Shown here piece after piece: positions 6,893 to 7,651 of a DNA stretch of 7,651 nt (within the stretch, counting starts at the first letter, position 1; every line of letters begins with the position of its first letter). A model generated the notes under the pieces. It saw nothing but the letters and a program-made list of their open reading frames with translations. It did not search any database and was not told where the DNA came from. The translations under genes were made by a program, and so were the position numbers. Source of the stretch: Tannerella sp. (GTDB taxonomy: Bacteria; Bacteroidota; Bacteroidia; Bacteroidales; Tannerellaceae); NCBI GenBank assembly GCA_031268395.1, contig JAIRXI010000233.1, positions 1 to 7,651 on the forward strand, given 5' to 3'.

Positions 6893-7619
6893 TGATGATG
6901 TTCGGATATTCATATTCGCGTATCTCTTTGGTAAATACCCGGGCGCTTGAGCCTGACTGCGTAGCTACCTTCACCCGCCATTCACCGGGAATAACGCCGG
7001 CCGGAAGCACGAACTGGAGCCGGGTCGGCGTGTTGGGCGACAGTTGTCCGGCGGGGATGTACACAGAAGCCGTCCCGTCGGCAGCGGTGAAGAATACGCC
7101 GATTTCATCCGGCCGGTCGCCCCTGACGGCGAGACGCATACCCTGAATCAGCGCCATAGCGCCGGTATTGAGCGTGTCCGACACGCCGGATACGGGATTC
7201 GTCACGTCCTGTATGATAGGGCCGGTCGGCGCCGGCTGTTCGGCTACGCTCACGGTGAGGTTGCCGATCTCCTCGCGGGCATATTCGCCCTGCGTCAGGG
7301 CGATACGGGCGTTCACCTGTCCGGCCGGCACGTTATGTCCCAGGTCTTTGGCGTACACCGTGCCGTTGAAGCCTATCGTGGCATGAAACAGGCTGGTAAC
7401 TACATTGTAGCCTTCGCTTACGGCCAGTGCACATTCCCGGAGAAACACTTGTACGAAAGCTTTCCCGTTCACGTTTTTCGTTGCAATTTCCTTTTTTTCC
7501 AGACGCAGGATGATCTCGTCTTCGTAGAGCGTACCGAGAATATTCGGACGCAGATAATAGTCGTTTGTCACGTCTTTTGTAAGCTCATTCAAATAGGCGA
7601 TTGTTTTAATGGTACTCAT
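6882..7619 (-). CDS. HU-like DNA-binding domain protein with C-terminal DUF4469 domain
   Basis: This 245-aa protein has no signal peptide and should be cytoplasmic. Its pattern matches a Bacteroidota family described as a DNA-binding domain-containing or DUF4469 protein. Residues about 1-125 resemble an HU/IHF-like fold (NELTKDVTNDYYLRP, then the helix AFVQVFLRECALAVSEGYNV and GFNGTVYA). A Pro-rich linker (EQPAPTGPI, 127-135) leads to the DUF4469 beta domain at about 136-240, with the typical NTGAMALIQGMRLAVRGD, IGVFFT and GEWRVKVATQ segments. The family is abundant in Bacteroidota, but its role is not established; nucleoid or DNA binding is inferred from the fold. ATG at 7619 follows an AT-rich leader without Shine-Dalgarno. 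The coding DNA appears somewhat richer in GC than the PUL genes. It is co-oriented with susC but separated by 187 bp and the repeat array, so it is probably a separate transcription unit and need not belong to the PUL. Confidence 0.85.
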   Translation of the reverse strand: MSTIKTIAYLNELTKDVTNDYYLRPNILGTLYEDEIILRLEKKEIATKNVNGKAFVQVFLRECALAVSEGYNVVTSLFHATIGFNGTVYAKDLGHNVPAGQVNARIALTQGEYAREEIGNLTVSVAEQPAPTGPIIQDVTNPVSGVSDTLNTGAMALIQGMRLAVRGDRPDEIGVFFTAADGTASVYIPAGQLSPNTPTRLQFVLPAGVIPGEWRVKVATQSGSSARVFTKEIREYEYPNIITVV

Positions 7620-7651
7620 AATTGTTTAATTTTAAATGATTAAAAAATATT

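Noticed and set aside
7044..7643. A 199-codon plus-strand open frame across the DUF4469 gene.
   Set aside because: It overlaps almost the whole recognisable DUF4469 protein in antisense and has no domain-like content.

Overview
The window looks like a piece of a Bacteroidota chromosome, most likely from the order Bacteroidales. It holds a SusC/SusD outer-membrane pair, Bacteroidota-type surface lipoproteins, a DUF4469 HU-like protein, AT-rich intergenic DNA without Shine-Dalgarno sequences, and moderate-GC coding DNA. The genus cannot be told from the sequence. Every supported gene lies on the minus strand, so transcription runs from high to low coordinates.

Layout in order of transcription. 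(1) 7619-6882: a 245-aa cytoplasmic protein with an N-terminal HU/IHF-like DNA-binding domain and a C-terminal DUF4469 domain. (2) 6881-6695: a 187-bp intergenic region containing four head-to-tail copies of a 23-bp unit centred on the palindrome CTTATAAG (6780-6871), then an 85-bp AT-rich leader. (3) 6694-3536: a SusC/RagA-type TonB-dependent transporter. (4) 3535-3417: a 119-bp gap with a bulged stem-loop. (5) 3416-1377: a SusD/RagB-type glycan-binding lipoprotein. (6) 1341-109: a DUF4959/DUF5126/DUF5000 lipoprotein with a discoidin-like C-terminus. (7) 54-1: the first 18 codons of another exported protein, cut by the window edge.

Genes 3 to 7 form the front of a polysaccharide utilisation locus. 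The SusD lipoprotein and the DUF5000 lipoprotein are expected to catch a glycan at the cell surface, and the SusC channel imports the oligosaccharide using TonB energy. No glycosidase, lyase, sulfatase or regulator falls inside the window, so the substrate cannot be named. The DUF4469 gene is co-oriented but separated by the repeat array, and is probably a separate transcription unit.

The least ordinary item is the 4 x 23-bp array between the DUF4469 gene and susC. Its exact periodicity, palindromic cores and position 85 bp upstream of susC suggest a multi-site operator for the locus. An intergenic repeat or an RNA structure after the DUF4469 gene remains possible. Otherwise the region reads as ordinary PUL DNA, and I did not see a clearly new system.
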